Below are positions 33,391 to 44,407 of a stretch of 64,000 nucleotides of DNA, piece after piece (the first letter of the stretch is position 1; each line of letters begins with the position of its first letter). The stretch is from Megascapheus bottae (lineage: Eukaryota > Chordata > Mammalia > Rodentia > Geomyidae). The stretch lies in contig JANJXV010000025.1 of the NCBI GenBank assembly GCA_024803745.1, positions 20,328,610-20,392,609 on the forward strand, in the 5' to 3' direction. The notes under the pieces are model-generated. The model saw only the letters and a program-made list of their open reading frames with translations. It was not told the origin of the DNA and made no database searches. Position numbers and translations under genes: made by a program.

Positions 33391-33620
33391 ACCTGGCGCC
33401 AGCTGGCTCATGCTTGTAATCCTAGCTACTCAGGAGGCTGAGATCTAAGGATCACTGTGCAAACAAAGCCAGCCAGGGCACGAAAGTCTACAAGACTCTT
33501 ATCTCCAATTAACAACCAGAAAACAGAAAGTGGTGCTGTGGCTCAAGTGGTAGATTGCTAGCCTTGAGCTGAGGAACTCACGGACAGTGCACAGGCCCAG
33601 AGTTCAAGTCCCAGATTGAC
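33390..33620 (+). mobile_element. Family A SINE, full length
   Basis: 'gcgccagctggctcatgctt', 'gtggtgctgtggctcaagtg', 'cccagagttcaagtcccaga', with an AT-rich tail (33625-33640) and GATA-like repeats after. Confidence 0.93.
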
Positions 33621-33839
33621 ATATATAAATATATATATGAAGATAGACATAGATGATAGGTAAATGGAGTGGATGATCTATGATGATGGATCAGCTAATC
33701 CGCTCTACCACCTCTCGGCTGAAGTCTGTGATATGTCCTGCAAGTTTCAAGTACCTTATTTGAACTCACACCAAGGATACTCCTGATCTCTCAGGGAAAC
33801 TGAGGCTGGTCCAGCCACCTCCGAGCAACTACATCTGCT

Positions 33840-34165
33840 ATGATCTTTGCACTTGCTCTGTCACAGACACTGAGCGCTTTCTCATCTCTCAGACATGGAT
33901 TCAAGCGTCACTTCCTCAATGCACTCGTCACAGCTCCACGTCGCCTGGCAATGTCCGTTCCACCACTGTCTGTTTCAGCCCATCATCTGTCTTCCATAGT
34001 GCTCACTCCACCAATAACCCTCTGGCTCCTGTGTCATGGTTCTGGGGGTCAATTATCCTTTCGCCTGTGGGTACCACGAGGGCAGAGACTTTGTCTTTTC
34101 CTGGTCACAGTTGCAGTCTTAGCACCTTGGTCCGGCACTTGGCACATGGCATATTAGTAACTGAA
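33840..34165 (+). mobile_element. L2 LINE 3' end, sense
   Basis: 'caagcgtcacttcctcaatg', 'ctccataatgc'-type middle with 'tcttccatagtgctcact', then 'taccacgagggcagagactt' and 'cggcacttggcacatggca' follow the L2 3' consensus order closely. Confidence 0.75.
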
Positions 34166-35325
34166 TGCAGATGACGATGCTCGGGAGAACTGGGGAAGCT
34201 CTCTGAGAGGGTAAGCTATGAACTTTTGGATTGACAATGGGAGAAAGGCGAGAAGATGGGGATGGGAGGACTGCCTCCTTGGAGGGTGGAATTCAGTACA
34301 GCCCAAGAGACCTGTTCAGCATGCACAGCTGCTAGAAGACAGAACTCGTGTCCACAAGGCCGTTGCCCCAGTCTGAGGGGGAGGAACGGATGAGAGCCAG
34401 GATGACCCCAAATCACCACACATACAAGAACACCCATCAACCCCCCAGCCTCGGAGACTGGGCCGTGCACACTGACAGATAGGATTCTGAAGCAGCAAGA
34501 GAGAATAAGCCCTGTTGCAGGTCTCATGGAGAGGAGCCATTGTAGTGACTGAGCCTTCTCAGCAGACAAGCTCTCCCGCTTCTATCTGAAACACGTTTGG
34601 TGCAATCAACCTAGGTGAAACCAGAAGCTTCCAAGGTTTCTTCAGGCCCCACATTTCCCCAGCATTGCAAGGGAATGCACCTCCTGGTGACATCTGCCAG
34701 TCCTCAACCCTGCTGGTTGGTAGACTGGGTACAAAGTGGTCGCCCAGCTGGACAGCCTCAGAAGCCATGATGGCCAATGACAGTCAGCAAAGGCAGGCTG
34801 GAAGTTTGCTCGGGCTTGGCTCTTTCTCCTACCTTCAGCTTCTGTCCTGGATCATGAGAGAAACGCAATCCAGGGAACAGATGCATCCTGTGGCCAGATG
34901 GCAGCTCTGGACAACTCTCCCCCACCTCTGGTATTGGGGCTCTTGATGGCTGCAGCAAAAGCTGACTGTGACACTTCCAAGAAAAATCTTAGTGACTTTT
35001 GGCAAATGACTTCTGTCCTCGGGCTCCTGGCTCTGTCATTGGATGACTCTGTACTAAATAGCCCCAAATTTCGCCCTGGTTTGGCAGGGTTATTTGTTTG
35101 TTTGTTTTTAAGACTCTACAGCCTGGTTGGTGGGGTCACATACTGTTGTTTCTATACTTTCCAAAGATGCAACCCAATTAGGTAGCTTCCACTCAACAAA
35201 GAACAGTCTGGCAGTTAATGGGGCTAAACTGGGACAAGAGAAGAGTGCGGTATGAGCTACTGTGGTGGTAAAACTTCCATTCTGAAGACCCTGTGATTTT
35301 TTTTAAAAATGCTTTTTTTTTTCCT
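34165..35325. other. Single-copy DNA, no gene seen
   Basis: Overlapping frames of 70-117 codons on both strands are unsupported. Confidence 0.35.
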
Positions 35326-35329
35326 ATGA

Positions 35330-35530
35330 AGCACAAACCTGCTGTCTTCAGCTGCTTCGGTTATTCATATGAGTATTTCCCGATTCCAATTGCATGCTCA
35401 AATCAAATTTCCCTGGTTTATGCCTCCTTCAGCAATTACTTACAGGTGGCTCTCCGGAGGGACGCAGCAGAAAGGCCGATAGACAAAATCTGGTTGATTC
35501 AGGGGCTGGGGCTGCGGAAGTCACTTTGAC
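35330..35530. promoter_or_regulatory. Candidate conserved enhancer
   Basis: Repeat-free, AT-rich: 'cggttattcatatgagtatt', 'ccaattgcatgctcaaatca' (POU-like) and 'cagcaattacttacaggtgg' (homeodomain ATTA, E-box CAGGTG). Confidence 0.3.
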
Positions 35531-35859
35531 ACAGCAGGGCCCCTGGCTGCTTTCCAGACTCACTGATGGAAAGCCTTCTCTACAGAGAAAGGTGAGCCTG
35601 CAGAAAAGGGGAGGGGTGGGGGAGGCGAGGAGGAAATGGAGAGAGGCCAAGTCTTGGTGGAATTCCTTGGTGGGTGTAAATAAGCAAGCTAGTAGCTGAA
35701 GGCTACTCCAACTCCAGAAGTGGCACACCCCCCCCAAGATCATGATAATCTATCTGTAACCCCAAAGCCTTGGGATCCTTGTAGACTCTCTTTAACCCAG
35801 GAGTGCCCTACCACAAAACTCCACCAAAGGCCAAATATATCCTCAGGGAATAATTTCTC

Positions 35860-35978
35860 TCTCTCTCCCCTCCCTCCCTCTTTCCCTCCCTTCCTCCCAC
35901 CACCTTCTCTTCCTCTTCTCTCCTCCCTCTCCTGTGTCTACCTCTGCCTCTGTGTCTCTGTCTCTGTCTTTCTCTCAT
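35860..35978 (+). repeat. CT/TCCC-rich tract
   Basis: Degenerate pyrimidine tract immediately before the antisense SINE at 35980; probably its expanded and decayed tail. Confidence 0.7.
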
Positions 35979-35979
35979 C

Positions 35980-36200
35980 CAGGAACTTGAGCTCAGGTCC
36001 TGAGCACTGTCCCTGAGCTTTTTTGTTCAAGGCTAGCGCCCTACTGCTAAAATCACAGTGCCACTTCTGAGTTTTTTAGTGGTCAGTTGGAGATAAGAGT
36101 CTCACAGGCTTTCCTCCATGGACTGGCTTTGAACCATGATCCTCAGCTCTCAGCCTCCTCTATAGCTGGGATTACAGGCATGAGCCATCAACACCAGGTA
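35980..36200 (-). mobile_element. Family A SINE, antisense, full length
   Basis: 'aacttgagctcaggtcctga', 'ttggagataagagtctcaca' and 'agctgggattacaggcatga'. Confidence 0.92.
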
Positions 36201-37380
36201 AAGACTCACTTTTTAAATTTCTTTCACACAAGGTCCATGTGCTGTACCTGAGTCCTTCGACATGCGAAACTAATAAACCAGGAAAGAAAAAAAAAATGAA
36301 GCTCTTGCCTTGTGATCAAAACGTTCAGGAAGAGAACCAGCCTAGACTAAGCGACCGGAATTCTGTGCAGATGAATCCTTTGTATAGGAAGACAGCACGT
36401 AGAAACCCATCAAACGCTGTTGTGAAAGGAAGGGAAGAGGGGGGAAAGGAAGCAAAATAGAGGGTGAACTCTTCCAACTATACTGCAGGTATCTATAGAA
36501 TCACCACAATAAAACCTTTTGTATTCTTAGTGCATGCTAATTCAAAAATAAAGTCACTCCTGTGGGCTCAAATGCTCAGCCACCTATGTCTAGGTGGGAT
36601 TTAAAAGAACATCACATATCTCCACTCAACTGGAAGATTCAAAGGATGGGGTGTGGGTTCAGAGCCCCCCCCCACGCTCCCACACCCAAATCTCAGGGAC
36701 AACTCCCTCCAAAAGTACAGCATTGAGCTCCTGTCTCCAGGACTCTGATCCCCCCCCCCCCGACACCCGGGAACTATCTGACAGGTGCTGAAGGAAAAGC
36801 ACTCAATTTGAAGGGAGATAGACAAAGAAACACATAGTTAGAATTGGACCAACCAAGCCCACAATTAGATTCAATTCCTGCCCATAGAAGACAAGGCTGG
36901 GCTAGCACTGGTTACTCCAGAAGCCATGGCCCCCTTCCCAAACCATCGTACCAGCTGCTCACTTTGTGTAAAGTTACCGTGATTTTTCTTTTTTTGCACA
37001 AATTAAAAAGGAAAAAAAGTATGCATCTCTAAAAGATGCCACCAATAAAAGCAACCAAATAGCAAAACTCCAGCTGTTTTCCCACTTTTTCACTGGGTGT
37101 TCAGGGAGCCAAACACAGGCTATCTGAGGATGTGACAGGGTCACCATCCCCCAAAGGGCAAGCTGGGCCATGTGGCTAAAGGACAGCACTCTTGTGACAT
37201 TTTGGCTCCCGCCATTGGGTTTGGTTTGACTAGTGAAGACCCCAGTTTATGCCACTAACTCCCCAGCAGGACTGTAGAATCCTCCCTCCCTTCTTTTACT
37301 TTATTTCTGCTGCTGTCCATTCATGGCTCTGTAGGGTTCATACACCATTCCAGAAGACCTGGATGGATGGAGCCAAGGAG
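36200..37380. other. Single-copy DNA, no gene seen
   Basis: C-tracts at 36667 and 36750. The AT-rich stretch 36960-37060 has no recognisable element. Confidence 0.35.
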
Positions 37381-37398
37381 TAAGAATTTCCAAATTTG

Positions 37399-37594
37399 GG
37401 GCGGGGAGTTTGGCCTAGTGGTTAAAGTGCTTGCCTAGCATGCATGAAGACCCGGGTTCGATTCCTCGGTACCACATACATAGAAAAAAGCCGGAAGTGG
37501 TGCTGAGGCTCAAATGGTAGAGCTCTAGCCTTGAGAAAGTCCAAGGACAGTGCTCAGGCCCTGAGCTCATGCCCAGGACTGGCCAAAAAAAAAA
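37399..37594 (+). mobile_element. Family B SINE, young, with target-site duplication
   Basis: Flanked by 13-base duplications 'aagaatttccaaa' (37382-37394 and 37595-37607). The left-half B box GGTTCGATTCC (37455-37465) is a perfect Pol III consensus. A-tail of 12. Confidence 0.95.
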
Positions 37595-37623
37595 AAGAAT
37601 TTCCAAACTTGCTCTTCCAAATT

Positions 37624-37678
37624 TGCCCTGAGTTCAAGCCCCAGGATTGGCACAGACGCTCAACAACAACAACAAAAG
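37624..37678 (+). mobile_element. Family A SINE 3' end fragment with (CAA)n tail
   Basis: 'tgccctgagttcaagcccca' then 'ggattggcacagac' and (CAA)4. Only the last ~40 bases of the element remain. Confidence 0.7.
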
Positions 37679-38228
37679 AATGGTTTTAAGATCCTAGCGG
37701 GCAGCACTTTCTGAGATCTGGGCTCCTCACAACGGAGCCAACACAGCCTGAATAAGAAGACCTGCTTGGAGCACAGAAATTTCTAGAAGCTGAGGCTGGA
37801 CCTAAAGCCATCAGGAATTCAGTGGAGCCCTCCATTCTAGGACAGAAGAGAGGAGAGAAAGAGCTGGGGCTACAGACTGCGAATGATCATCCCATAAAAC
37901 TATGGGCATGCACCCATCTCCTTCCGGGATGGAAGCTGGCATAAATGCCAGCAGCTTTTGCTGCTGTCTAAGGAACTTCTGCTGACCGGTAATTGCCCTT
38001 GATGAAAGTCAAGGACAATAACCTTGCCCAAGGTCAGGGCATCGTAGCACACACTCAGTGACAGGTTCGTGTCAGGATGTGAAGACGTGACCGCTGCCCC
38101 CTCCAAACCTGCCTCTCCCTCTCTTCTGGGTGCCAAGCCGGTGAGGAGGACAAGGGCTGAACCGATGAAGAGTAACCCACCCACAGCCCCCCGCCCCATG
38201 GAAAAGAATGGAACGAAACAGCTAGAAA

Positions 38229-38322
38229 CAGCCTGGGTGCACTGGTGTCTCACACCGGTCGCCCTAGCCACTCAAGAGTCACAATGTGATACATTGACAG
38301 GAAGGTTCAAAAGTTACTAAGC
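38229..38322 (+). mobile_element. Family A SINE fragment, left half
   Basis: 'gcctgggtgcactggtgtct', 'ccctagccactcaagagtca' and 'gacaggaaggttcaaaag'; heavily decayed. Confidence 0.5.
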
Positions 38323-38739
38323 AGGAAATTCACCAAAATGGTAACTGGCTACCTCTGGTGTCCTGCAATTAAGTAGAATTCTTTTTTTTTTTTTTAATTC
38401 ACCTCTACATTTTCTAAATTTCCAAGCTATCGTTTAGAGAGGGGAAAGGCATTCTAAGAGAGTAAGAAAACTTCCTGCTGATATCAGAAATCAGGCTCCT
38501 GGCAGGCCAAAACTGACCCAGGCCTCTGGTCCTGGCTTTGCCCTCCCCCTCTGGAAACCATGCCCAGGCTGGCTCTGCCCACAGAAAAGTGGTAGCCTGT
38601 CATTTGGAAGCCAAAAGCTGTGTAACCTTGGGTTTAGTTGCCCCGCTGGATATTGTTTCTTAAAAAACTACCGACAAGGCCTCAGATCAAACCACAGTCA
38701 TCCAGGGGCTTGCAAAGGCGCACATAGCCCTCGTGAAGC

Positions 38740-39080
38740 TGGAGAGGCCGCCTGCCTTCCGTTTGCATTTTAATAGTTGTTTTTCTCTTGCTGAAGTCAC
38801 GAAAGCATTCCGTCTCCTCTTAATGACTACCCTTAGCAAAAGAATCCCGGGCCTTACAATTAGCCGTGTGCCTCTTAATTATGGCTTTGTTTGAATTTTC
38901 ACAGGAGACATGACAAAAAATTCATGTTTTGCCCAAGAACTGGCTTATTAGTTAATGAAAATTGGTCTAATAGCTGCCTTTTAGATACCCTGTCAAAAAA
39001 AAAAATCAAAAAGCCACATTCAGACGAAGAGAAAGGTTGCTTTCATATTAACACTGAAAACTTACAAGTAGGGAACTAGG
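38740..39080. promoter_or_regulatory. Candidate conserved enhancer rich in homeodomain sites
   Basis: Repeat-free. 'gtttgcattttaatag' (POU/octamer-like), 'cttacaattagccgtg', 'ctcttaattatggctt' and 'ttagttaatgaaaattgg' give at least five ATTA-core words, plus 'ctttgtt' (SOX-type). Strongest AT-rich motif block in the window. Confidence 0.4.
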
Positions 39081-39129
39081 AACAAAAGATGAGAAAGTGA
39101 ATTTTTTTTTCACCAAAAGATTTCTCAGG

Positions 39130-39166
39130 CCAAGCTAGGCACCAGTGGCTCACGCCTTTAGGCCTT
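39130..39166 (+). mobile_element. Family A SINE head stub
   Basis: 'aggcaccagtggctcacgcc' only; the rest of the element is deleted. Confidence 0.55.
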
Positions 39167-39438
39167 GCTTTACTTTACCTCTTTCCCCAGAAAGAATTCT
39201 GCAAGGAAAAACAAAACCAACATGTAGTTTCTCCTCTGCTGTCTGTCTGCCCCAAATTTTAAAACAAGTTTAAAACTCTTTGACCAACCCAGAAGATATC
39301 AAAAAAGAATTTCTTTTTAAATCTACCACTATGGGCAAAGTCAAGCTTTCATGTAGATTTTTTCTTCTTTTAATGGAGGAAGGAATTGCATAGAGCAGAA
39401 AGGTACAAGCCAAGTCACTTTCACTGAGAAAGATTTTT

Positions 39439-39633
39439 TTTTTTTTGCCAGTCCTGGGCTTGAACTCAGGGCCTGAGCACTGTCCTTGGACTTTCTCAAG
39501 GCTAGAGCTCTACCACTTGAGCCTCAGCACCACTTCCGGCTTTTTTCTATGTATGTGGTACCGTGGAATCGAACCTGGGTCTTCGTGCATGCTAGGCAAG
39601 CACTTTAACCACTAGGCCAAACTCCAGGCCCCA
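39439..39633 (-). mobile_element. Family B SINE, antisense, young
   Basis: Flanked by 'tcactgagaaagattttt' at 39421-39438 and 39634-39651 (the last T residues may belong to the tail). The minus-strand B box GGTTCGATTCC (39565-39575) is intact. Confidence 0.95.
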
Positions 39634-39722
39634 TCACTGAGAAAGATTTTTAAAAGCCAGTGGAGGAAACCCAGCCCGCTCACCCCGAATCTCACAACTT
39701 GTTACTATGAAGAAGAGTGCAA

Positions 39723-39814
39723 GTCTCCAGTGGTTTACATGGTAGAGCGCCAACTTTGACACAAAGGCTCAGGGACAACATCCAGGCCCAGAGTTCAAAA
39801 CCCAGTACTGAAAG

Positions 39815-39815
<1 letters not shown>
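39723..39815 (+). mobile_element. Family A SINE right half
   Basis: 'gtggtttacatggtagagcg' and 'cccagagttcaaaacccagt'; its tail runs into the (GA)n array. Confidence 0.8.

Positions 39816-39818
<3 letters not shown>

Positions 39819-39885
<67 letters not shown>
39819..39885 (+). repeat. (GA)n microsatellite
   Basis: About 33 uninterrupted units, grown from the SINE tail at 39815. Confidence 0.95.
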
Positions 39886-39891
<6 letters not shown>

Positions 39892-39924
39892 ACAAGGAGT
39901 GGAGAATATGATCCATGAAACGTT

Positions 39925-40560
39925 CTCCTCTTCTTACAATTTGCTATTTTCTGGTTTAATTAGAATCAGATCGTGTGCAATAAAATCATCACCTGATAAC
40001 ATAATTCCATCAAACACGGAAGAGTAATATTCAAGTGACTGAGGCATGAACACAATTCACCTCCAGCAAGACAGAGAAATTGTATTAGAAAGTGCCTCCA
40101 GACCCACTAATTAATTTGCTATATTATGCATGACAGGGAACAGCATAGAACAGGGAGGGGGGGGAAAGCTTGATTTTTTTTTTCTGAATTAGGGACGAGG
40201 CGATGGATGTGCTTTTTCTCATTTATTTCTGCAGCGTGCTCACAGTGGGACCGAGAATTGGCGGAGAAGGGACAGCGCCAGGGAGAAGCAGAGTGCAGAG
40301 CAGTGAGCTGGTGGCTTCGGTGTACTCAGCCAATTAACAGGTGTCAAAATCACTTTGTGTCACCCCTGGCTGTCTTCATTTAGAAAGCTTCTCACTTCTC
40401 CACAGATGCCCCCGTCTGGACTCGGCCTTCCTGCTAACCCAAGAAATTGGCAAATTACCTGGCAGAGGCTCCTGACCCATTATCTCTCCTGTCTCACAGA
40501 ACCTACGGGACTGCTGCTGAAACCATACCAGGTTCTTTCTTAACTGAATTATCCTTTCAC
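39925..40560. promoter_or_regulatory. Candidate conserved non-coding blocks
   Basis: Repeat-free. 'ctggtttaattagaatcaga', 'ccactaattaatttgctata' with 'ttatgcatgac' (POU-like), and later 'agccaattaacaggtgtcaa' (T-box-like AGGTGT). The poly(T) at 40175 separates two parts. Confidence 0.35.
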
Positions 40561-40739
40561 TGACAAAATAAGTATTTACTAGGCAGACCGTGACGTTTTC
40601 AAATACGTAGACATCGCGGGATGACTGAGTTCAAGCTACTTAACAAAGACATTGCCTCCCAGAAGTAGCTTTGGGGTGGGTGACGGGGAGAAGAAAGGGT
40701 AATGAAGCTTTCAAATGTGCTTCCCTCCATCTGGAGCAA

Positions 40740-41015
40740 TATCTCACACTCGGAAACCTCAGGAGGCTGACTTAAAGAGGACGGAGACTGAAGACCAAGA
40801 CGAGGCAAAACCTTGGCGAGATCCATCTCAACAAGAAGCACAAAGTATGAGACTGTACTTCTGTCATCTCCAGTGATGTGACAAGTGCAAGCCAATAGGA
40901 TTTCAGTCCAGCCTGGCCTTGGCATAAAGCAAAACCCTATCTGAAAAAGAACAAAAGCAAGACGGGCAACAGAGCTCCTACCTGACAAACAGGAGGCCCT
41001 GAGTTCAAATCTGAC
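40740..41015 (+). mobile_element. Old B1-ID composite SINE(s)
   Basis: 'aacctcaggaggctgactta', 'gatccatctcaacaagaagc', 'agtccagcctggccttggca' and 'aggccctgagttcaaatctg' suggest two B1-like pieces and an ID end. Confidence 0.5.
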
Positions 41016-41049
41016 GGTCTTTCTGTCACTCTCCGTCTCTCTGGGTGTG

Positions 41050-41605
41050 TCTCTTTCTCTCTAGCTCTCTCTCACACACATATACACATGCATACATACA
41101 CAGCTACTCTCCAGGCTGCCAAATTCCCTCCCCTGTTGACTGCAGTTGTGTATCCTGTCAGTCAAGTCTCCCCGGCCCCTGCTCACCACCATTCTAACTC
41201 TCTCAGAAAGGAGCTCCACATTTTGGGTCCCATAGAGAAGTTGGGTCATGTGGCATTCGTCTCTCTGCACTTGGCTTTTCTTCCACCTGAAATAATGTCT
41301 GTCAACATCCATAACAGTATTTCCTCCTTGTTTAGAACAGGGTACCCTTCCGTTGGGTTCCTGTGCCAGATTTTCTGTGTCCACTCAGCCACTGGCAGAA
41401 GCATAGATGAGTTCCTCTTCTTGGCTGTTGTGAATGTTGAAAGCTCCATGTCTCGTGGGCACACAGGCTCCATTGCCTTTGGCTGGGTAACTAGACCTGG
41501 GGTTACTGGATCACAAGTTGTTCTGTTTGTCATTTATGGGGGGGGAGGGAGTGCCAGGGAACCTGATTACAGATTCCTCTATATAATTATTCAGATGATA
41601 GGAAA
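41050..41605 (-). mobile_element. L1 3' segment, antisense
   Basis: 'gttgggtcatgtggcattcg', 'cataacagtatttcctcctt', 'ggctgttgtgaatgttgaaa' and 'tggggttactggatcacaag' are L1 ORF2-end/3'UTR phrases reversed. A 181-codon frame here is a by-product. Confidence 0.7.
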
Positions 41606-41619
41606 CAGGACACTTATCA

Positions 41620-42335
41620 TATCATGGTTTTAGCTTCTATCTTCCAAAAAACAGTCAGGAAATGTAAAAATGAAAAGAAACTAGACTCAAAGCAAGTAGA
41701 AAGAAGGAAATAATAAAGATAAGAGAGGATCAATGAAATAGAACATAAGAAAACAGTAGAAAAAAAGAAAAAAACAATGAAATCCAAAGTTGGTTCTTCA
41801 GAAAGATCAATGGACTTAATAAGCCTATAGCAGACATGTTCAGGAGAACAGGAGAGAAGATACAATCAATAGCAGGAATTAAAAGGTGACATTGCTACAG
41901 ATACCACACTCATCATGATGATAACAAGGGAATTTTTCTTACAGCACTGTGCCGATAAATCCAACCAATAAGACAGACTGGACAATTCACTGGGAAAACA
42001 CATCCACACATAGACATCTAAAAACTCATTCAAGTATAAATAGAAGCTCAATATACAAAAACAAAATCCATTGTATTTTACACTGGAGCAGCGAAAACCC
42101 CCCAAATGAAGACAATTCCGGTCACAATAGGATCAGGAAGCGTAAAATAGGAATCAGTTTAGCAGTGGGGAAGGCAACCCACAAAAGTCACCCATGAAAA
42201 GCTACAAAAATTGCTGAGAAAAAATGCCCAAGTTGCTAAATGAATGGAGAGCCAATCCATGTTCAAGGATTGAAAGACACGGTATTTCTGCATGGGAATT
42301 CTCCCCAGGTCAGTCTATAGAAGAGTTTCCCCAGA
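41620..42335 (+). mobile_element. L1 internal ORF2 segment, sense (inverted to neighbour)
   Basis: 'aggaaataataaagataaga', 'gatcaatgaaatagaacata', 'aaagttggttcttcagaaag' and 'agctcaatatacaaaaacaa' follow the ORF2 linker and reverse-transcriptase region in order, with internal deletions. Stop codons throughout. Confidence 0.75.
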
Positions 42336-42355
42336 AGCTGAGGATAAAATCTATA

Positions 42356-42570
42356 TCCGCTAGGCACCAATGACTCATAACTGTCTTAGGAGGCTAAGAT
42401 GTGAGGATCATGGTTTGAAGCCAGCCTGAGCAGAAAAGACTCCATGAGACCCTCATCTACAGTTAATCACTCAAAAACTAGAAGTGGCTCTGTGGTTCAA
42501 AGTGAGTGATAGGTCTTGATCACCAAGAGCTCAGGGACAACACCTAGGCCCTGTCCTTTACAATCGCACC
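42356..42570 (+). mobile_element. Family A SINE, diverged
   Basis: 'gctaggcaccaatgactcat', 'atgtgaggatcatggtttga', 'gtggctctgtggttcaaagt'. Confidence 0.85.
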
Positions 42571-42574
42571 CAAA

Positions 42575-43160
42575 GGTGGGAGATACCATAAATCATGCAA
42601 AGGGCAGTCTTGACTGCACCCAGTTACACAGTCTTGTAAAAGGATGGGTTTGCCTGTAGGAAAACAGACTTGGGTGTTTTTGAAGACACCATGTCCATAT
42701 CTACGGAGCAGTGTTTAGAATGATGTCTCACCTGTAATTGACGTTGGTGATCTGTTGGCTGGCTGGATGGATGCATTCCAGCAGTCTTTCACAGGGCCAT
42801 GATTTCTGTCTTCTCAGAACACCATTCCCCCATTTCTGGGATTCATCCCCACCACCCCCAGATTCCTGATCATGAGGCTCAGACACCCATTGAGTATGAG
42901 TGGTAGTCAGAGTCTCTTCCATTCCTTTGTCCCTCGTGAGTGCAGAGCAGGCCTGGTCAGGCTGAAGCAAGCCTCTTCATCTACAAGGGCAGGAAAGCTG
43001 ATCTGAAGCCAGAAGTGGAGAGAGACAGAAACGCGAGAAATCGGGAAGGATGAGTGACATTTGGGGTCCAGATCCAGTGTACCTGAGCCAGATCCTCCCC
43101 CTGCTCCTCCCACGGATTTGAACACATGAAGCAGCGAATCCACCTTCCCCATTTTATTTG
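42575..43160. other. Single-copy DNA, no gene seen
   Basis: Two minus-strand frames of about 80 codons lack any recognisable motif. Confidence 0.35.
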
Positions 43161-43166
43161 ATCATT

Positions 43167-43271
43167 TTTTGCTGGTTCCGAGGCTTGAACTCAGGGCCTG
43201 GGCGCTGTCCCTGAGCTTTTACATTCGATCTTAGTGCTCTACCACGTTGAACCACAGTGGCACTTCTCCCC
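43167..43271 (-). mobile_element. Family A SINE right half, antisense
   Basis: 'gaggcttgaactcagggcct' to 'aaccacagtggcacttctcc'; the B1-like half is missing. Confidence 0.85.
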
Positions 43272-43429
43272 CGTTTCTTTGTTTTTGAAGTAAAACCGCA
43301 TTTTAGCAGCATTCAAAAACAGCACTAACAATTATAGTAGCGACTGACATTTCCTAGGTATCTCTGGCTCAAACGTAGGTGACACAGCCAAAGTATGCAG
43401 CACTGGTGTTTATTTTCTACATATTAGGC

Positions 43430-43880
43430 AGTCGAAAGAGTGGGCTATTATAAGAGATCAACCGAGGCTAGACCACTTGTGAAGAAAAGAGGTCTGTTGA
43501 GGGACCAGTTTGGGAGGTTTAAGCTCTCGGGTTGGTTGGCCCTATTTGGCTGGGTCACAAGATGGCAAGATGGCATCATGGCAGCAACAGATGTCAGAGG
43601 GAGAGATTATGCAGCAGACAGAATGCCAGACAGTGAGAGTGCCACAGCCCTGGCCCCCTGTACCAGCCTTCCTGCAGACACTAACCAAGAGCCCTCAAGA
43701 GCCACCCCAGTTCCTCCCCAGTGACCCCGTCCACTCGTACCAAGGTTCTATCCCTTCCCAACTCACCCCACTGGAGACCAAGTTTTCAGTCCCTGTGCCC
43801 TGGGTGGGAGCAAAGGGGACTATGTTCCCTGCTGGCACTGCCTTAAAGCAGTGCCTCTCACCGATGGCACGGATCCAGGA
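43430..43880 (+). mobile_element. Unclassified repeat-like block, similar to 50545-50740
   Basis: 'ctcgggttggttggccctat' and 'ttggctgggtcacaagatgg' resemble 50651-50690 ('caggttggctctgattggcc', 'tttgattggctgggcatcct'), each preceded by a purine-rich 'ggagaaaagg'-type stretch. Possibly two relics of one family. Confidence 0.35.
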
Positions 43881-43902
43881 TATTTGCCATCACAATTCTA
43901 CT

Positions 43903-44030
43903 GCCAGGCACTAGTGTACCCCTCTGTAATCCTCTACGTGGGAGATTGAGGTTGGGGCGGGGGAATCTAGTTTGAGGCCAGCCTGGGCAGAAAAGCCTGC
44001 TAGATTCCATCTCCTCGGCGAGAACGTGAC
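43903..44030 (+). mobile_element. B1-like SINE, left monomer
   Basis: 'tgccaggcactagtgtaccc', 'agtttgaggccagcctgggc'; no ID half before the next element starts. Confidence 0.6.
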
Positions 44031-44039
44031 CCCAGCTCT

Positions 44040-44268
44040 GACAGGCCATCAGTGGCTCACGCCCGTAAATCCTAGCTACTCAGAAGCCTGAGATCTGAAA
44101 TTGAGGTTCAAAGCCAGCGCAGGGAAGGAAAGTCTATGAGACTCTCATCCCCAGTGAACCACCAAAAAGCTGAAAGGGGGCCTGTGGGTCAAGTAGTAGA
44201 GCACTTGAGCCTTGAGCAAAAGATGGCTGAGGAATAGCGCACAGGCCCTGAGTTCAAGCCCCATGACT
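44040..44268 (+). mobile_element. Family A SINE, full length
   Basis: 'aggccatcagtggctcacgc', 'agactctcatccccagtgaa', 'gccctgagttcaagccccat'; the tail became (TAA)n at 44268-44300. Confidence 0.93.
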
Positions 44269-44300
44269 AATAATAATAATGATAATAATAATAATAATAA
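44268..44300 (+). repeat. (TAA)n microsatellite
   Basis: About 11 units with one GATAA interruption; derived from the SINE tail. Confidence 0.9.
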
Positions 44301-44312
44301 CCAGTGAAAAAC

Positions 44313-44385
44313 AGGGTTGGGGACATAGATCAACCGGGAGAGTAACAGCTCAGCAAGCAATGAGTCCTTGAGCTCAAAGTCTAGC
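44313..44385 (+). mobile_element. ID monomer SINE
   Basis: 'gggttggggacatagatcaa', 'cagctcagcaagcaatgagt' and 'ccttgagctcaaagtctagc' are the ID core. A second partial copy may lie at 44440-44505. Confidence 0.6.
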
Positions 44386-44386
44386 T

Positions 44387-44407
44387 GGGGTGGGGGTGGG
44401 TAGAGGG
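44387..44407 (+). other. G-quadruplex motif
   Basis: G-runs of 4, 5, 3 and 3 with loops T, T and TAGA. Confidence 0.5.

Noticed and set aside
37399..37470. tRNA gene (A and B boxes present)
   Set aside because: The boxes belong to the tRNA-derived head of a Family B SINE with a dimer partner and A-tail; no cloverleaf acceptor stem closes.
41088..41633. 181-codon plus-strand frame
   Set aside because: Lies in antisense L1 debris; chance frame.
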